Assembly: GCA_002354655.1 (NCBI GenBank)
Contig: DELY01000035.1
Span: 1 to 63,328 of the forward strand
Source: Pseudomonas sp. UBA2684
GTDB lineage: Bacteria > Pseudomonadota > Gammaproteobacteria > Pseudomonadales > Pseudomonadaceae
Direction of reading: 5' to 3'
Length of the DNA: 63,328 bases
In this document: positions 9,109 through 21,175 of the stretch, piece after piece
Position numbering within the stretch: position 1 is the stretch's first letter
How the letters are laid out: each line of letters begins with the position of its first letter
Notes under the pieces: model-generated
Seen by the model: the letters and a program-made list of their open reading frames with translations, nothing else
What the model was told of the DNA's origin: nothing
The model's database searches: none
Made by a program: the position numbers and the translations under genes

Positions 9109-9200
9109 CCGCCAGGCGCCGTGCGCGAGCGGGGTAGCAGGGACCTTGGTCGCGCGCTCGTTGCTCTGCGCCCAGCTCACGTAACTGGCGCGGCACCATG

Positions 9201-9223
9201 AAAAAGCCGGGCATTGCCCGGCT
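9201..9223 (-). terminator. Rho-independent terminator after the DUF2058 gene
   Basis: AAAAAGCCGGGC-ATT-GCCCGGCT. On the minus strand the stem is followed by five T, 19 bases past the DUF2058 stop. It may act on both strands, as rof converges on it. Confidence 0.85.
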
Positions 9224-9241
9224 CGTCAACGCGATTGGCGT

Positions 9242-9781
9242 TCACCACATCAGGTCATCAGGCACCTGATAGGCCGCGTATGGATCGTCGGCATCCGGGG
9301 CCTCGGTCGGCGTATTGAGCAGCACCACCCGGCGCGGGTCGCGCTCCTGGATCTTCAGCGCCGCCTCGCGCGGGATAACTTCGTAACCGCCGCCGCTGCG
9401 CACGATGGCCAGCGAGCCACGGCTGAGCTTGTCGCGCATCAGGGTGTTCACCGACAGGCGCTTGACCTTCTTGTCGTCGACGAAGTTGTAGTAATCCTCG
9501 GTGGTCAGTTTGGGCAGACGGGACACCTCGATCAGTTGCTTGACCTGCGCGGCGCGGGCCTTCTGCTCGATTTTTTCCTGCTGCTGGCGGTTCAACTCCT
9601 GGTCGCGGGCCACTTTCTCGGCCATCGCCTGCTGCGCGGCGAGCTTTTGCGACTCATCTTTTTCGACCTGGCCTTTATGCTCCAGGCGCTGTTGCTTCTG
9701 CTTTTCCTTGCCGACCTGCTTGGCCTGCTTTTCGTTGACCAGCCCGGCTTTGAGCAACTGATCGCGTAGTGAAAGACTCAT
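9242..9781 (-). CDS. DUF2058 domain-containing protein (YaiL family)
   Basis: Cytoplasmic protein of unknown role, 179 aa, the normal DUF2058 length. The opening SLSLRDQLLKAGLVNEKQAK is the family signature. Residues about 20-80 are almost entirely charged or glutamine (KEKQKQQRLEHKGQVEKDES) and should form a coiled coil; the C-terminal half (DYYNFVDDKKVKRLSVN onward) is the compact part. Proteins of this family have been called nucleoprotein- or polynucleotide-associated without firm biochemical proof. Confidence 0.88.
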   Translation of the reverse strand: MSLSLRDQLLKAGLVNEKQAKQVGKEKQKQQRLEHKGQVEKDESQKLAAQQAMAEKVARDQELNRQQQEKIEQKARAAQVKQLIEVSRLPKLTTEDYYNFVDDKKVKRLSVNTLMRDKLSRGSLAIVRSGGGYEVIPREAALKIQERDPRRVVLLNTPTEAPDADDPYAAYQVPDDLMW

Positions 9782-9812
9782 AACTACCTGCGTCGGACGA
9801 ATGAATGTGAGG

Positions 9813-9888
9813 TGTAGGGTGGAACATGCGCAGCTTGCCCACCGGATGGCATAAAGGCGGACAAGGCTGCGCCCTCTCCGCCCTACGA
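9813..9888. repeat. Intergenic inverted repeat, GTAGGGYGG ends
   Basis: Begins GTAGGGTGGA (9814) and ends TCCGCCCTAC (9877-9886); the ends are inverted and differ by one base. The element lies between the start of the DUF2058 gene and the stop of mazG. It resembles the longer GTAGG repeats at 10762, 21641 and 34402, but lacks their GGGTTA core. Confidence 0.55.
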
Positions 9889-9889
9889 A

Positions 9890-10723
9890 TCAGCCGCAGC
9901 TGAGTATGTTCTTTTCCTGTCGTTTGGCTTCGCCCCAGAGCGCATCCAGCTCTTCCAGGCTGCAATCTTCGATGGGCCGACCGGCTTCGCGCAATGCCTG
10001 CTCGATAAAACGAAAGCGCCGCTCGAACTTGCCATTGGCCGCACGCAGGGCCGACTCCGGGTCGACTTTAAGGTGCCGGGCAAGATTGGTCACCACAAAC
10101 AACAGGTCGCCGAGCTCTTCGGCTATCGCCTGTGGGTCGTTCTCGCTCATGGCCTCGAGCACTTCGTCCAGTTCTTCGCGCACCTTGTCCACCACCGGCA
10201 AGGCTGCGGGCCAGTCGAAACCAACCTGCGCGGTGCGCTTCTGCAATTTCACCGCGCGGCTCAACGCCGGCAAGGTATTGGGTACATCGTCCAGCAGCGA
10301 CAACTGCTCGGGAGCTGCCGCTTTCTCGGCGCGCTCTTCCGCTTTCAGCTCTTCCCAGCGCTGCTTGACCGCCGCCTCGGCCAACTGGCTGGCATCGGCT
10401 ACGCCGTACAGATCGCCATCCGGGAACACGTGCGGATGCCGACGCAGCAATTTGCGGGTGATGCCGTCGACCACCTGGGCGAACTCGAAGCGCCCTTCCT
10501 CGCGTGCCAGCTGGCTGTAATACACCACCTGAAACAGCAGGTCACCCAACTCGCCCGGCAGGTGCTCGAAGTCGCCGCGCTCGATGGCATCGGCCACCTC
10601 GTACGCCTCCTCGATGGTGTGCGGCACGATGCTCGCGTAGCTCTGTTTGAGGTCCCACGGGCAGCCATGCTGCGGGTCGCGCAGGCGGGCCATCAGGTGC
10701 AGCAGGTCGTCGAGTTGGTACAT
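9890..10723 (-). CDS. mazG: Nucleoside triphosphate pyrophosphohydrolase MazG
   Basis: Hydrolyses canonical and damaged NTPs to NMP and PPi and tempers alarmone effects; cytoplasmic. 277 aa with two tandem MazG domains, as in E. coli. Domain one carries CPWDLKQSY (about 20-28), EEAYEVADAIERG and GDLLFQVVYYSQLA; domain two has VREELDEVLEAM and AEELGDLLFVVTNLARH, with the EExxE and ExxD metal-binding patterns. It lies downstream of relA on the same strand, separated by a 235-base spacer with a repeat. The relA-mazG neighbourhood is widely conserved and fits joint control of nucleotide alarmones. Confidence 0.95.
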   Translation of the reverse strand: MYQLDDLLHLMARLRDPQHGCPWDLKQSYASIVPHTIEEAYEVADAIERGDFEHLPGELGDLLFQVVYYSQLAREEGRFEFAQVVDGITRKLLRRHPHVFPDGDLYGVADASQLAEAAVKQRWEELKAEERAEKAAAPEQLSLLDDVPNTLPALSRAVKLQKRTAQVGFDWPAALPVVDKVREELDEVLEAMSENDPQAIAEELGDLLFVVTNLARHLKVDPESALRAANGKFERRFRFIEQALREAGRPIEDCSLEELDALWGEAKRQEKNILSCG

Positions 10724-10761
10724 GACAGGTTCCGGTTAATACGTATTGCGCATCGTAGGTC

Positions 10762-10926
10762 GTAGGATGGGTTAGCGGCGCGGGGCACGAATTTCGCCGC
10801 CATGATAAAACCAGCGTACCGCGTAACCCATCGAACCAATGCCGCGCCATATGCCGATGATGGGTTACGGCGCACCAGGCTCAGCGCTCGCTACCCTAAC
10901 GGTGGCATGCGCCAGACCCATCCTAC
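10762..10926. repeat. Dimeric GTAGG...GGGTTA inverted repeat
   Basis: Perfect 11-bp ends: GTAGGATGGGT (10762-10772) and ACCCATCCTAC (10916-10926). Inside are a second pair, GTAACCCATC (10823-10832) and GATGGGTTAC (10858-10867), so the element is two hairpin units in tandem. It fills most of the mazG-relA spacer. Nothing else is seen in the spacer. Confidence 0.75.
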
Positions 10927-10958
10927 GCCCTACAACAGTCGATCCCGAGCGTCGCGAC

Positions 10959-13202
10959 TCAGGAGACCCGGTGACGACGGGCCTCGATGATATTGGGCAA
11001 CTGCGAGATACGCCCGAGCAGCCGACCCAGGGCATCGAGCCCGGGAATCTCCACGGTCAATGACATCGACGCGGTGTTGTCTTCCTTGTTCGAACGGGTG
11101 TTGACTGCCAGCACGTTGAGCTTTTCGTTGAGCAGCACCTGGGTCACGTCACGCAGCAGACCGGAGCGGTCGTAGGCGCGAATGATGATGTCCACCGGGT
11201 AGGTCTGCACCGGCACCGGTCCCCAGCTGACCTGAATGATCCGCTCCGGCTCGCGGCCGCCCAGTTGCAGCACTGCCGCGCAATCCTGACGGTGGATACT
11301 GACGCCACGCCCGAGGGTGATGTAGCCGACAATCGGGTCGCCCGGCAGCGGCTTGCAGCAACCGGCCATCTGCGTCAACAGGTTGCCGACGCCCTGAATC
11401 TGAATATCGCCGCGCCGGCCCGGCTTGAAGCCCAACGCCTTGCGCGGAATCAACTCGAGCTGCTCGCTGCCGCGCTCCGGCTCGACCAGTTGCTGAGCCA
11501 GGTTGACCAGGTGCGCCAGGCGCAGGTCGCCGGCACCGAGGGAGGCGAACAGGTCTTCGCTGGTCTTCAGGTTGGCCTTGTCGGCCAGCTTGTCGAAGTC
11601 CACGTGCGGCAACGCCAGGCGGCCCAACTCACGCTCGAGCAATGCCTTGCCGGCGGCGACGTTCTGGTCGCGATCCTGCAACTTGAACCAGTGCACGATC
11701 TTCGCCCGCGCCCGCGAGGTGGTGACATAACCGAGGTTGGAGTTCAGCCAGTCGCGGCTCGGCGTGCCGTGCTTGCTGGTGATGATCTCCACCTGCTCGC
11801 CGGTTTGCAGGCTGTAGCTGAGCGGCACGATGCGCCCGTTGATCTTCGCGCCACGGCAGTTGTGGCCAATCTCGGTGTGCACGCGGTAGGCGAAGTCCAG
11901 CGGCGTAGCGCCTTTCGGCAGGTCGATGGCGTGACCGTCCGGGGTGAACACATACACCCGATCCGGCTCGATATCCACGCGCAGCTGCTCGGCCAGGCCG
12001 CCGATGTCGCCGAGTTCCTCGTGCCATTCGAGCACCTGGCGCAGCCAGGAAATCTTCTCTTCGTAATGGTTGGAGCCGGATTTGACGTCAGTGCCCTTGT
12101 AACGCCAATGCGCGCACACGCCCAGCTCGGCTTCCTCGTGCATGGCGTGGGTGCGGATCTGTACTTCCAGCACCTTGCCTTCCGGGCCGAGCACGGCGGT
12201 GTGCAGCGAGCGGTAGCCATTTTCCTTGGGGTTGGCGATGTAGTCGTCGAACTCCTTGGGGATGTGCCGCCACAGGGTATGCACGATGCCCAGCGCGGTG
12301 TAGCAGTCGCGCATTTCCGGCACCAGCACGCGCACCGCACGCACGTCGTAGATCTGGCTGAATTGCAGGCCCTTGCGCTGCATCTTGCGCCAGATCGAAT
12401 AGATGTGCTTCGCCCGCCCGCTGATATCGGCCTTGACCCCGGTGGCTTCCAGCTCCTGGCGCAGGTGGCTCATCACCTCATTGATGTACTGCTCGCGATC
12501 CAGCCGGCGCTCGTGCAGCAGCTTGGCGATCTGCTTGTACTGTTCGGGCTCCAGGTAGCGGAAGGACAGGTCTTCCAGCTCCCACTTGATATGGCCGATG
12601 CCCAGGCGATGGGCCAGCGGCGCATAGATGTCGAAAACTTCGCGGGCTACGCGCTGACGCTTCTCGTCGTCAGCGTGCTTGACCGCACGGATTGCGCAGG
12701 TGCGCTCGGCCAGCTTGATCAGGGCCACGCGTACGTCGTCGACCATGGCGATCAGCATCTTGCGCAGGTTTTCCACCTGCGCCTGCGAGCCGAGGACCAG
12801 GGAGTCGCGCGGATTCAGGCTGGCGCTGATCGCCGCCATGCGCAGCACACCCTCGATCAGCTTGGCCACCACCGGACCGAAGCGCTGGTGCACCGCGGCC
12901 AGGGTGACCTTGCCCTCGCGCACGCCACGGTAGATCACGGCGGCGACCAGCGAATCCTGATCGAGTTTGAGGTCGGCGAGGATCTCGGCGATTTCCAGAC
13001 CGGCGCGGAAACTCGACGCGCCTTCGGACCACAGATTCTGCGCGGCATTGGCCTGCTGTTCGGCCTCGCGGGCGAACTCGCAGGCATCGCGCAGGGCATC
13101 GTGATCCAGCGCCGGGTCGACGCTGAGCACATGCGTCAGCCAGGCCTCAAGGTTGATGCTGCCGTCATCGTTGATCGGCTGGTGCGCTCTCACCTGAACC
13201 AT
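10959..13202 (-). CDS. relA: GTP pyrophosphokinase RelA ((p)ppGpp synthetase I)
   Basis: Ribosome-associated synthetase that makes (p)ppGpp during amino-acid starvation. 747 aa from the ATG at 13202 (MVQVRAHQPINDDGSINLEA), equal to the Pseudomonas RelA length as I recall; an upstream in-frame start adds 12 residues without support. Domains in order: inactive hydrolase domain (the HD pair is lost, AAVIYRGVREG at that place), synthetase domain (YDVRAVRVLVP, NGYRSLHTAV, EVQIRTHAMHEEAE), TGS domain (DRVYVFTPDGHAIDLPKGAT), helical and zinc-finger region, and a C-terminal ACT domain ending at VEIPGLDALGRLLGRISQLP. It lies between rlmD and mazG on the same strand. Confidence 0.97.
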   Translation of the reverse strand: MVQVRAHQPINDDGSINLEAWLTHVLSVDPALDHDALRDACEFAREAEQQANAAQNLWSEGASSFRAGLEIAEILADLKLDQDSLVAAVIYRGVREGKVTLAAVHQRFGPVVAKLIEGVLRMAAISASLNPRDSLVLGSQAQVENLRKMLIAMVDDVRVALIKLAERTCAIRAVKHADDEKRQRVAREVFDIYAPLAHRLGIGHIKWELEDLSFRYLEPEQYKQIAKLLHERRLDREQYINEVMSHLRQELEATGVKADISGRAKHIYSIWRKMQRKGLQFSQIYDVRAVRVLVPEMRDCYTALGIVHTLWRHIPKEFDDYIANPKENGYRSLHTAVLGPEGKVLEVQIRTHAMHEEAELGVCAHWRYKGTDVKSGSNHYEEKISWLRQVLEWHEELGDIGGLAEQLRVDIEPDRVYVFTPDGHAIDLPKGATPLDFAYRVHTEIGHNCRGAKINGRIVPLSYSLQTGEQVEIITSKHGTPSRDWLNSNLGYVTTSRARAKIVHWFKLQDRDQNVAAGKALLERELGRLALPHVDFDKLADKANLKTSEDLFASLGAGDLRLAHLVNLAQQLVEPERGSEQLELIPRKALGFKPGRRGDIQIQGVGNLLTQMAGCCKPLPGDPIVGYITLGRGVSIHRQDCAAVLQLGGREPERIIQVSWGPVPVQTYPVDIIIRAYDRSGLLRDVTQVLLNEKLNVLAVNTRSNKEDNTASMSLTVEIPGLDALGRLLGRISQLPNIIEARRHRVS

Positions 13203-13373
13203 CTTGCTTACCTTCCCTACGGTGCGCGGCATGCACACCGAACAGTCGCCGCCTTCTATGAGCCGGTCGGTTTAACCACGTAAGGCGCAATCCCTATGCA
13301 CCCCTGCTGCACTGAGATAAGGGCGGAGCCGGATAAAACCAAGCACCCTGCCGCCGTATCCCAGCGCGTTTAT

Positions 13374-14726
13374 CTACTGCCTGACAAACAGCGCCATCGC
13401 TTCAACGTGCGCGGTTTGCGGAAACATATCGAGGATACCGGCCCGCTCCAGCCGATAACCTTGCGCCAGCAACTCGCCGCTGTCACGCGCCAGCGTGGTC
13501 GGGTTGCATGACACATACAGCACCCGTTCAGCACCCAGCGCCGCCACCTGTTTGACCGCCTGCAACGCGCCGTCACGTGGCGGATCGAGCAACACGGCGG
13601 CAAAACCGCCCTGCGCCCAGTCGGCTTCGGCCAGCGGGTTGGACAGATCGGCCTGGAAAAAGTGCACGTTGCTCAGGCCGTTGCTCTGCGCATTCTGGGT
13701 GGCCCGCTCGACCATCGTCTGCACCCCTTCGACCGCCACCACCTCGCGCACCTGACGCGCCAGCGGCAAGGCAAAATTGCCCAGGCCACAGAACAGATCC
13801 AGCACCCGTTCGTGCGCCTGCGGTGCCAACCAGTCTAGCGCCTGCGCGACCATTGCCTCGTTGACCGGCGCGTTGACCTGGACAAAATCACCGGGGCGAT
13901 ACGCCAGCTGCAACCCCCAGCTGTCGAGCCGATAGCCCAGGGTATGGGCCGGCTCGAATGGCTGCGGCTCGCCTATGCCATGCAGCCAGAGTTGCGCGGC
14001 CTGGGCCACGCAGAACGCCTGCAAGCGCGCCAGGTCGGCCTCGCTAAGGGCCGCGGTATGGCGCACCAGCAGCGCACTGGCACTGCCATTGAACAACTCG
14101 ACGTGGCCGATGGCCTGCGGCTTGTCCAGGCTGCGCAGCACTGCCGGCAATTGCTGCAAGATCGGCTGCAAGGGCTGTACCAGAACCGCGCAATCGGCGA
14201 TGGCGACGATCTCCTGACTGGCGGCCGCACGAAAGCCGACGTCCAGGTGCTTGGCTTTGACATCCCAACGCACGGCGATGCGGGCCCGGCGGCGGTAGGC
14301 AAACTCCGGGCCGACCAGCGGCGCGGCCCAGACCTCGGGCTGCAAGTTGGCCAGGCGCTGGAGCTGCTCGCTGAGCATGCGCTGTTTCAGGGCGAGCTGA
14401 TCGCCGTGGGGCATGTGCTGCACGCTGCAACCACCGCAGGTGCGCGCGTGCGCGCAGGGCTCGACGCGGCGTTCGGCACTGGCGCGCAAAACCCGCTCGC
14501 CGCGCGCTTCGACCACCTGGCTGCGGGCGCCAAGCACACGGGCTTCGACCTGCTCGCCAGGCAAGGCGCCACTGACGAACCAGGTGCGCCCGTCCAGGAA
14601 GGCGATGCCGCGCCCGTCGTTGGCCAGGCGCTCGATCGTCAGCAGTTGCTTCTTGCCCACCGGAATGGGCGTTGCGCGCGTACCGCCGCTGGGCTGGAAA
14701 CGCAGACCGCTGGGTTTCTTAGCCAT
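13374..14726 (-). CDS. rlmD: 23S rRNA (uracil-1939-C5)-methyltransferase RlmD
   Basis: SAM-dependent enzyme that makes m5U1939 in 23S rRNA. 450 aa. An N-terminal TRAM domain (about 25-80) is followed by an iron-sulfur cysteine set ([14 protein letters not shown] with a further cysteine at IADCAVL), the SAM site [16 protein letters not shown], the LLDPPRDGA motif and the catalytic cysteine in [13 protein letters not shown]. Its ATG shares one base with the cysM stop (TGATG), so the two are translationally coupled although functionally unrelated. relA follows on the same strand after 171 bases, which should contain the relA promoter. Confidence 0.96.
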   Translation of the reverse strand: MAKKPSGLRFQPSGGTRATPIPVGKKQLLTIERLANDGRGIAFLDGRTWFVSGALPGEQVEARVLGARSQVVEARGERVLRASAERRVEPCAHARTCGGCSVQHMPHGDQLALKQRMLSEQLQRLANLQPEVWAAPLVGPEFAYRRRARIAVRWDVKAKHLDVGFRAAASQEIVAIADCAVLVQPLQPILQQLPAVLRSLDKPQAIGHVELFNGSASALLVRHTAALSEADLARLQAFCVAQAAQLWLHGIGEPQPFEPAHTLGYRLDSWGLQLAYRPGDFVQVNAPVNEAMVAQALDWLAPQAHERVLDLFCGLGNFALPLARQVREVVAVEGVQTMVERATQNAQSNGLSNVHFFQADLSNPLAEADWAQGGFAAVLLDPPRDGALQAVKQVAALGAERVLYVSCNPTTLARDSGELLAQGYRLERAGILDMFPQTAHVEAMALFVRQ

Positions 14727-15631
14727 CAGTGATCCGGCGTGTCGTACACGCCCGTGGACAGGTAACGGTCGCCGCGGTCGCAGATGATCGCGACCATCAC
14801 GGCGTTCTCCACTTCCGCGGACAGGCGCAGCATCGCCGCCACCGAGCCACCGGAAGAAACGCCACAGAAAATGCCTTCTTCCCGGGCCAGTCGCCGCATC
14901 ACATCCTCGGCCTCGCGCTGCGCCATGTCGATGATCCGGTCAACGCGCTCGGCCTGGTAGATCTTCGGCAGGTACTCCTGCGGCCAGCGGCGGATGCCGG
15001 GAATCGCCGCGCCTTCCATCGGCTGCAAACCGACGATCTGCACCTGTGCGCTCTGCTCCTTGAGGTAGCGTGACACGCCCATGATGGTGCCGGTGGTGCC
15101 CATGGAGCTGATGAAATGGGTGATCTGCCCCGCGGTCTGCCGCCAGATTTCCGGGCCGGTGCCGACGTAATGCGCCTCGGGGTTATCGCCGTTGGCGAAC
15201 TGATCGAGCACCTTGCCACGACCGCCGCGTTGCAGGCTTTCCGCCAGGTCGCGGGCACCTTCCATGCCTTCCTCGCGCGACACCAACACCAGCTCGGCAC
15301 CATAGGCGGTCATCGCCGCCTTGCGCTCGGCGCTCATGTTGTCGGGCATGATCAGGATCATCTTGTAGCCCTTGATCGCCGCCGCCATCGCCAGGGCGAT
15401 GCCGGTGTTGCCGGAGGTGGCTTCGATCAGGGTATCGCCCGGCTGAATATCGCCGCGCAGCTCGGCACGGGTGATCATCGACAGCGCTGGGCGATCTTTT
15501 ACCGAGCCGGCCGGATTGTTACCTTCCAGCTTCACCAGCAAGGTGTTGGAGGTGTTACCCGGCAGGCGCTGCAAACGCACCAGCGGGGTGTTGCCGACGC
15601 AATCGGCAATGGTGGGGTATTGCAGAGTCAT
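14726..15631 (-). CDS. cysM: Cysteine synthase B
   Basis: PLP enzyme joining O-acetylserine with sulfide or thiosulfate to give cysteine or S-sulfocysteine. 301 aa, within the CysM range. The PLP lysine is K45 in [15 protein letters not shown]; the phosphate-binding loop is [12 protein letters not shown], and the C-terminal [12 protein letters not shown] and [17 protein letters not shown] motifs are complete. The TSGNTG plus SSGGS pattern and length favour CysM over CysK. Coupled to rlmD by a one-base overlap. From memory this position next to relA and gacS is conserved in Pseudomonas. Confidence 0.95.
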   Translation of the reverse strand: MTLQYPTIADCVGNTPLVRLQRLPGNTSNTLLVKLEGNNPAGSVKDRPALSMITRAELRGDIQPGDTLIEATSGNTGIALAMAAAIKGYKMILIMPDNMSAERKAAMTAYGAELVLVSREEGMEGARDLAESLQRGGRGKVLDQFANGDNPEAHYVGTGPEIWRQTAGQITHFISSMGTTGTIMGVSRYLKEQSAQVQIVGLQPMEGAAIPGIRRWPQEYLPKIYQAERVDRIIDMAQREAEDVMRRLAREEGIFCGVSSGGSVAAMLRLSAEVENAVMVAIICDRGDRYLSTGVYDTPDH

Positions 15632-15720
15632 GGCGTCGATCGAGTCCGGACGGCAAGAGGGGCACCTATGATACCGGCAAACCGCCTACGGCCATAACCG
15701 CATGCTGCTGCGCAGCGCCC

Positions 15721-17070
15721 TCATGCCTCGGCAGGCAGCGCGGGCAAATAGAGGTGCATACGCAAACCCGGCTCGGCGTTTTCCGCGACGATCCGCCCAC
15801 CCTGCCCGGTGACGGCGCTACGGGCGATACTCAGGCCCAGGCCAAAACCACCGTCGCCTGGCCGCGCGCCGTCCAGCCGACTGAACGGCAGGAAAATCCG
15901 TTGCAGGTGCTGCGCGGCCACCCCGGGCCCCTGATCCTCCAGCCACAGGTGCCAGTCGGCGCCCTCGCGTCGCCCGGCGAGGCGAACCACGCCGCCGGTC
16001 GGCGAGAAACGAATGGCGTTGCGCAGGATGTTCTCCAGCGCCTGTGCCAAAGCATTCAGGTTGCAGTACAGCCAACAGTCCGCCTCGACCGCGTAGACCA
16101 AACGCTGCGCCGACCAGGCACTTTCGAAGCAGGCGTTCTCCCGCAACACATCCCACAGCGCCGCCAGTTGCACCGGCTCCGGCGCCAGCCGCGGCCGCTC
16201 GGTATCCAACCAGGCCAACTCCAGGGTGTCGCCGACCAATTGCTGCATCAGCTGCACCTCGTGCAGCACCCGCTGACTCAGCTGCACGCTGTCCAGGCCA
16301 CTCTCGCTGGCCACGCGCAGGCGACTCAGCGGCGTGCGCAGTTCATGCGACACATCGCGCAGCAACTGACGCTGCAACGCGACCGTACCTTGCAGGCGCT
16401 CGGCCATGTGGTCGAAAGCGCGGGCCAACTCGCCCAGTTCGTCGCGGCGTTGCGCCACCACGCCGGCGCGGGCCGACAGGTCGTCGGCGTGCAAGGCATT
16501 GGCCTGCTCGCGCAGGCGCACCAGTGGCGCAATCAGCACCCAATACAGGCCCACGCAGAACAACAACGCCAACACACCGGGCAATAGCGCACGCGTCAAC
16601 AGCAGCAACGGCCCACGGTAGGCCCAGGGACGAAAGCGCTCCGGCAACTGGATTACCAGATGGCCAGCCTTGTCGGTGAACGGGATGTCGATATACGGCA
16701 GCGTCGACGAGCGCCGGCTCATGGGCCAATCGAGCTGACGCATAAAGGTCAGGCGCTCGCGCTGCGCATCGCGCAGCGGCTGGCTGCCGAGCGGTTGCAA
16801 CTGTTTGTCCAACAACAACGCCTCGCTCGCCTCGCGCGCAGCCAGGGCCTGCAGAAAGCGCTCGGCGCCGGGCGGCCCGCCGGCACGCCAGGCCTGCTCC
16901 GCTTCATCGGCATACGCCTGCAACTGCTGCTTGGCCGAGCTGGATAAATAAGAGGTGTGCAACTCGACCCGCTGGCTCCAGAACCAGCTCAGGGAAATCA
17001 GCAGCAAGGTGAAGGTGACCAGCAGCAGCGCCAGCTTCCAGAACAGCGAATGCAGCCCGGGCAGCGCCAC
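15721..17070 (-). CDS. Two-component sensor histidine kinase (PirS/CpxA-like)
   Basis: Inner-membrane sensor, 449 aa from a GTG at 17070 placed one base after the regulator's stop; an upstream extension would lie inside the regulator gene. Order: TM1 at about 10-32, periplasmic sensor about 35-150, TM2 about 160-185, HAMP about 185-235, phosphoacceptor H242 in RDVSHELRTPLSRL, N box ENILRNAIRFS, G boxes EDQGPGV and GFGLGLSIA. The regulator-kinase pair sits between cysM and gacS where P. aeruginosa has pirR-pirS followed by the enterobactin receptor pirA; no receptor gene is present here, so the signal and targets are open. Confidence 0.9.
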   Translation of the reverse strand: MALPGLHSLFWKLALLLVTFTLLLISLSWFWSQRVELHTSYLSSSAKQQLQAYADEAEQAWRAGGPPGAERFLQALAAREASEALLLDKQLQPLGSQPLRDAQRERLTFMRQLDWPMSRRSSTLPYIDIPFTDKAGHLVIQLPERFRPWAYRGPLLLLTRALLPGVLALLFCVGLYWVLIAPLVRLREQANALHADDLSARAGVVAQRRDELGELARAFDHMAERLQGTVALQRQLLRDVSHELRTPLSRLRVASESGLDSVQLSQRVLHEVQLMQQLVGDTLELAWLDTERPRLAPEPVQLAALWDVLRENACFESAWSAQRLVYAVEADCWLYCNLNALAQALENILRNAIRFSPTGGVVRLAGRREGADWHLWLEDQGPGVAAQHLQRIFLPFSRLDGARPGDGGFGLGLSIARSAVTGQGGRIVAENAEPGLRMHLYLPALPAEA

Positions 17071-17071
17071 C

Positions 17072-17782
17072 TCAGGCCTCCTCTCGGCTGAGCAGATAAC
17101 CTTTGCCCCACACCGTATCCAGGCGCAGGCCAGTCTCGCCGAGCGCCTGCAATTTGCGGCGGATGTGGCTGACATGCATGTCCAGGCTGCGGTCGTGCAC
17201 CGAATAGCCGCGACGCAACGCCTGCTGGTAGAGAAACGGTTTGCTCAATGCCTCGTCCAGGCTGCGCGAAAGCAATTCAAGCACGCGGTATTCGCTCGGC
17301 GTCAGCCCTGCCCACTGGCCGGCAAAACGCACATCGGCGCGGCCTTCATCGAACTGCAAACGGGTGTCTTGCGGCGGCGGCAACTGGCCGCGGCGCTCAT
17401 AGGCCACACGCCGCAGAATCGCCTCGATGCGCACGCTCAACTCGCCAAGGCTGAACGGTTTGGGCAAGTAATCGTCGGCGCCCTGGCTGAAACCGGCGAT
17501 GCGGTCCTGCTCGGCGCCCAGGGCCGACATCAGAATCACCGGCACGCCCCGCCGTTTACGCAACTGCTGCAAGGCATCCAGCCCGTTGGTGCCGGGCAGC
17601 AGAATATCCATCAGAACCAGGTCGAAATCCTCCTGCTCGGCCAGTTGCAAGCCCTGGCGCCCGTCATGACTGAGGGTCACCGCAAAACCGCTGCCCTGCA
17701 GGTGCGCCTGCACATGCGCGGCGAGCAGCGGATCGTCCTCGACGGCGAGGATGCGGGCGGCGGGCAAATGGCTAACGAACAT
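17072..17782 (-). CDS. OmpR-family response regulator (PirR-like)
   Basis: Transcriptional regulator paired with the kinase directly downstream. 236 aa from the ATG at 17782 (MFVSHLPAARILAVEDDP); an in-frame TTG ten codons earlier is possible but less likely. Receiver domain about 10-122 with the acidic pair ED at 15-16, phosphoacceptor D59 in LVLMDILLPG and the conserved lysine in YLPKPFSLGEL; OmpR winged helix about 135-236 (LTPSEYRVLELLSRS ... HVSHIRRKL ... VWGKGYLLS). The 118 bases upstream are shared with the divergent gacS gene. Confidence 0.92.
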   Translation of the reverse strand: MFVSHLPAARILAVEDDPLLAAHVQAHLQGSGFAVTLSHDGRQGLQLAEQEDFDLVLMDILLPGTNGLDALQQLRKRRGVPVILMSALGAEQDRIAGFSQGADDYLPKPFSLGELSVRIEAILRRVAYERRGQLPPPQDTRLQFDEGRADVRFAGQWAGLTPSEYRVLELLSRSLDEALSKPFLYQQALRRGYSVHDRSLDMHVSHIRRKLQALGETGLRLDTVWGKGYLLSREEA

Positions 17783-17900
17783 GGGTGAACACCGAAAAGC
17801 AAATGCGAACAATTCTACCTATTAATCGCGCCGCACTCACCTACAGATTCTCCGCCCTCGAATCGCTACACTGCCCAGACGTCAACGCGGGAGGAAGCGA

Positions 17901-20654
<2,754 letters not shown>

Positions 20655-20737
20655 AAAATGCAGGCTGCGGCCGACGCTGCGCTGGTCAATCCGCGGCATG
20701 CCGCGCGTGATAGCATTTGCGCTGATCTGGAGGAACC

Positions 20738-21175
20738 ATGGCCGAACACGACTTTCGCTACAACCTGCTCAACCCCGAACACACCCTGATCGAATGCCGC
20801 GCCCTGGCGCCGGGCCGCTATCAGGTCACCGGCAACGGCGGCTCGATCCACAGCGGCGACAGCCTGCTGGTGACCCTCAAAGGCAGTCGTGACCTGAGCA
20901 TGCGCTTGCAGGTCGAGAAAGTACGCCACCTGATCAACCCCGCCGGGCAATGGGTCGCGGTTGCCCACGGCCCGGTGTTCGGCGAGCTGGCGATTTTCAA
21001 CTGGCAAGTCAATTGCGACGGCTGCGCCGCGCAGCTGGATTTTGAATTCGCCGTCGATGCCGCCCTCGGCAAAAAAGCCCAGGCGCCGGCAGCCGAGGCA
21101 CGGATCAACGAACTGGGCTGGCGCAGCCTGAAAGGTCGCCATTTGTGCCCCACTTGCCAGAAGGAAGCCCCATGA
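20738..21175 (+). CDS. Conserved hypothetical protein with two CxxC pairs
   Basis: I do not recognise a named family. 145 aa, no signal peptide or membrane segment. One cysteine pair lies at about 92-95 (NCDGC) and one near the C-terminus (LCPTC, about 138-141); together they could bind a metal. The middle (GRYQVTGNGGSIHSGDSLLV) looks beta-rich. GGAGGA precedes the ATG. Its stop overlaps the ATG of the META-domain lipoprotein gene by four bases (ATGA), so the two are co-translated. It lies just downstream of gacS but has its own likely promoter in the 83-base gap. Confidence 0.75.
   Translation: MAEHDFRYNLLNPEHTLIECRALAPGRYQVTGNGGSIHSGDSLLVTLKGSRDLSMRLQVEKVRHLINPAGQWVAVAHGPVFGELAIFNWQVNCDGCAAQLDFEFAVDAALGKKAQAPAAEARINELGWRSLKGRHLCPTCQKEAP

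Noticed and set aside
11265-13283. 672-residue open frame antisense to relA
   Set aside because: High-GC third-position bias opens the opposite strand; the translated protein has no family signature, while relA on the minus strand is complete.
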